Shown: in pieces, positions 62,701 through 64,000 of the stretch
Numbering within the stretch: position 1 is the first letter of the stretch
How the letters are laid out: each line of letters starts with the position of its first letter
From: Micromussa lordhowensis
Lineage: Eukaryota; Cnidaria; Anthozoa; Scleractinia; Lobophylliidae
Length of the DNA stretch: 64,000 bases
Assembly (NCBI GenBank): GCA_964020085.1
Contig: OZ026604.1
Span: 25,947,427-26,011,426 of the forward strand
Reading direction: 5' to 3'
The notes under the pieces: generated by a model
What the model saw: the letters and a program-made list of their open reading frames with translations, nothing else
The model's database searches: none
What the model was told of the DNA's origin: nothing
Translations under genes and position numbers: made by a program

Positions 62701-63739
62701 TAATACCACCAAAGCACTCCCGGGGTCGGTCCGGGTCCAAATGCGAAGTATCGGAGCTGCGCGAAATCTCGCACTATGCTAATCAGCCCGCAGATCCCCA
62801 GGCGTGGCCGGCTGGCTGACTCGTTAGCCGAGCTTGACGCGTGTCGCAACTTGGCAAACTAATGGCACCAAAGCACTCCTGGGGTGGGTCCGGGTCCACA
62901 TGCAAAGTTTCGGAGCTGCGCGACATCTCGCACTATGCTAACCAGCCCGTTTGCTAATTAGCCGAACTTTGCGCGCGTCGCAACTTTGCAAACTAATACC
63001 ACCAAAGCACTCCCGGGGTCGGTCCGGGTCCAAATGCGAAGTATCGGAGCTGCGCGAAATCTCCCACTATGCTAATCAGCCCGCAGATCCCCAGGCGTGG
63101 CCGGCTGGCTGACTCGTTAGCCGAGCTTGACGCGTGTCGCAACTTGGCAAACTAATGGCACCAAAGCACTCCTGGGGTGGGTCCGGGTCCACATGCAAAG
63201 TTTCGGAGCTGCGCGACATCTCGCACTATGCTAACCAGCCCGTTTGCTAATTAGCTGAACTTTGCGTGCGTCGCAACTTTGCAAACTAATACCACCAAAG
63301 CACTCCCGGGGTCGGTCCGGGCCCAAATGCGAAGTATCGGAGCTGCGCGAAATCTCCCACTATGCTAATCAGCCCGCAGATCCCCAGGCGTGGCCGGCTG
63401 GCTGACTCGTTAGCCGAGCTTGACGCGTGTCGCAACTTGGCAAACTAATGGCACCAAAGCACTCCTGGGGTGGGTCCGGGTCCACATGCAAAGTTTCGGA
63501 GCTGCGCGACATCTCGCACTATGCTAACCAGCCCGTTTGCTAATTAGCCGAACTTTGCGCGCGTCGCAACTTTGCAAACTAATACCACCAAAGCACTCCC
63601 GGGGTCGGTCCGGGTCCAAATGCGAAGTATCGGAGCTGCGCGAAATCTCCCACTATGCTAATCAGCCCTCAGATCCCCAGGCGTGGCCGGCTGGCTGACT
63701 CGTTAGCCGAGCTTGACGCGTGTCGCAACTTGGCAAACT
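56708..63739 (+). repeat. 24 dimers after the hybrid, mixed B types
   Basis: All are exactly 293 bp. B is mostly CTCGCAC, with CTCCCAC in the units starting at 58466, 60810, 62275, 62861, 63154 and 63447. GCGTGAAAT recurs in units starting at 57294, 58759, 59345, 60224 and 61689. Other changes are at 56859, 56868, 56893, 56947, 57444, 57524, 57531, 57746, 57797, 58137, 58383, 58420, 58470, 59245, 61765, 62511, 63256, 63267, 63322 and 63669. No clean block duplication stands out, although alternate GCGTG units at 58759-60516 suggest two- or three-unit copying. Confidence 0.9.
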
Positions 63740-64000
63740 AATGGCACCAAAGCACTCCTGGGGTGGGTCCGGGTCCACATGCAAAGTTTCGGAGCTACGC
63801 GACATCTCGCACTATGCTAACCAGCCCGTTTGCTAATTAGCCGAACTTTGCGCGCGTCGCAACTTTGCAAACTAATACCACCAAAGCACTCCCGGGGTCG
63901 GTCCGGGTCCAAATGCGAAGTATCGGAGCTGCGCGAAATCTCCCACTATGCTAATCAGCCCGCAGATCCCCAGGCGTGGCCGGCTGGCTGACTCGTTAGC
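63740..64000 (+). repeat. Last dimer, cut by the window end
   Basis: 261 of 293 bp are present: complete A, then B without its last 32 bases. A has G-to-A at 63797, and B is the CTCCCAC type. The array clearly continues past the window. Confidence 0.95.

Larger units (their letters stand above)
1..64000. repeat. Satellite DNA array, 293-bp dimeric higher-order repeat
   Basis: The whole window is one head-to-tail array with a 293-bp period. Unit starts fall at 1, 294, 587, 880 and so on, and remain exactly in step to 27250. After that, five 1-bp indels and one 134-bp loss shift the phase. I count 217 full dimers, one 159-bp hybrid and one truncated dimer. Nothing else interrupts the array: no transposon, gene, simple repeat or unique sequence. 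Most units differ from the consensus at zero to three bases, so neighbours are typically over 99% identical. The period is not a multiple of three, so every frame is broken by stops. I see no promoter, poly-A signal or tRNA-like element. The likely role is structural heterochromatin or centromere-type satellite. That assignment is inferred from organisation alone, and the family is not one I recognise. Confidence 0.98.

Noticed and set aside
1..64000. CRISPR-like regular spacing
   Set aside because: There are no variable spacers: the whole 293-bp unit repeats, no cas gene is present, and the unit is far longer than a CRISPR repeat.
1..64000. Ribosomal DNA spacer, transposon or plasmid origin iterons
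   Set aside because: No rRNA sequence, terminal repeat, target-site duplication, replication gene or non-repeat DNA is present; 64 kb of a 293-bp dimer is satellite, not an iteron array.

Overview
This 64 kb window is a single uninterrupted block of tandemly repeated (satellite) DNA, and I can support no gene in it. The basic period is 293 bp. Each 293-bp unit is a dimer of two related but diverged monomers in the same orientation: A (134 bp) and B (159 bp). By hand alignment they match at about 88% over 126 shared bases. They differ mainly where B carries 33 bp and A carries 8 bp. I count 217 complete dimers, one 159-bp A/B hybrid (56549-56707) and one dimer cut by the window end (63740-64000). 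Both ends of the window lie inside the array, so its true size and its flanks are unknown.

The organism is a eukaryote, and this is most likely pericentromeric, centromeric or other heterochromatic satellite. No prokaryotic feature is present. The consensus unit is about 58% GC and is not depleted in CpG (26 CpG per 293 bp by hand count). Roughly two thirds of the distinct C-to-T or G-to-A differences between copies nevertheless fall at CpG. That pattern fits germline cytosine methylation followed by deamination, and so a lineage such as plants or vertebrates. A 159-bp monomer fits many plant satellites, but I do not recognise this family and do not name a species.

Layout, numbering dimers from 1. 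Positions 1 to about 40.4 kb (units 1-138) form a very homogeneous core in which most units match the consensus exactly. Isolated variants there reveal short tandem duplications of 7, 4, 8 and 1-2 units. No length change occurs in the first 93 units. From about 40.6 kb most B monomers change one base (CTCCCAC to CTCGCAC, the A-type base) and variants become denser. This right-hand zone holds a clear 12-unit (3,516 bp) tandem duplication at 39396-46427. A third, shortened copy of part of that block follows at 47759-50101, and a more decayed fourth copy at 51275-53324. It also holds four of the five 1-bp indels and the hybrid monomer. In the last 6 kb the CTCCCAC form of B returns, mixed at first and then continuous from 62861.

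Read together, the window is a fossil record of unequal crossing-over and gene conversion in a two-monomer higher-order repeat. Single-base markers show which units were copied together, in what block size and roughly in what order. Open reading frames longer than about 60 codons arise only where a mutation removes a stop codon or shifts frame in one repeat unit; they are not genes.
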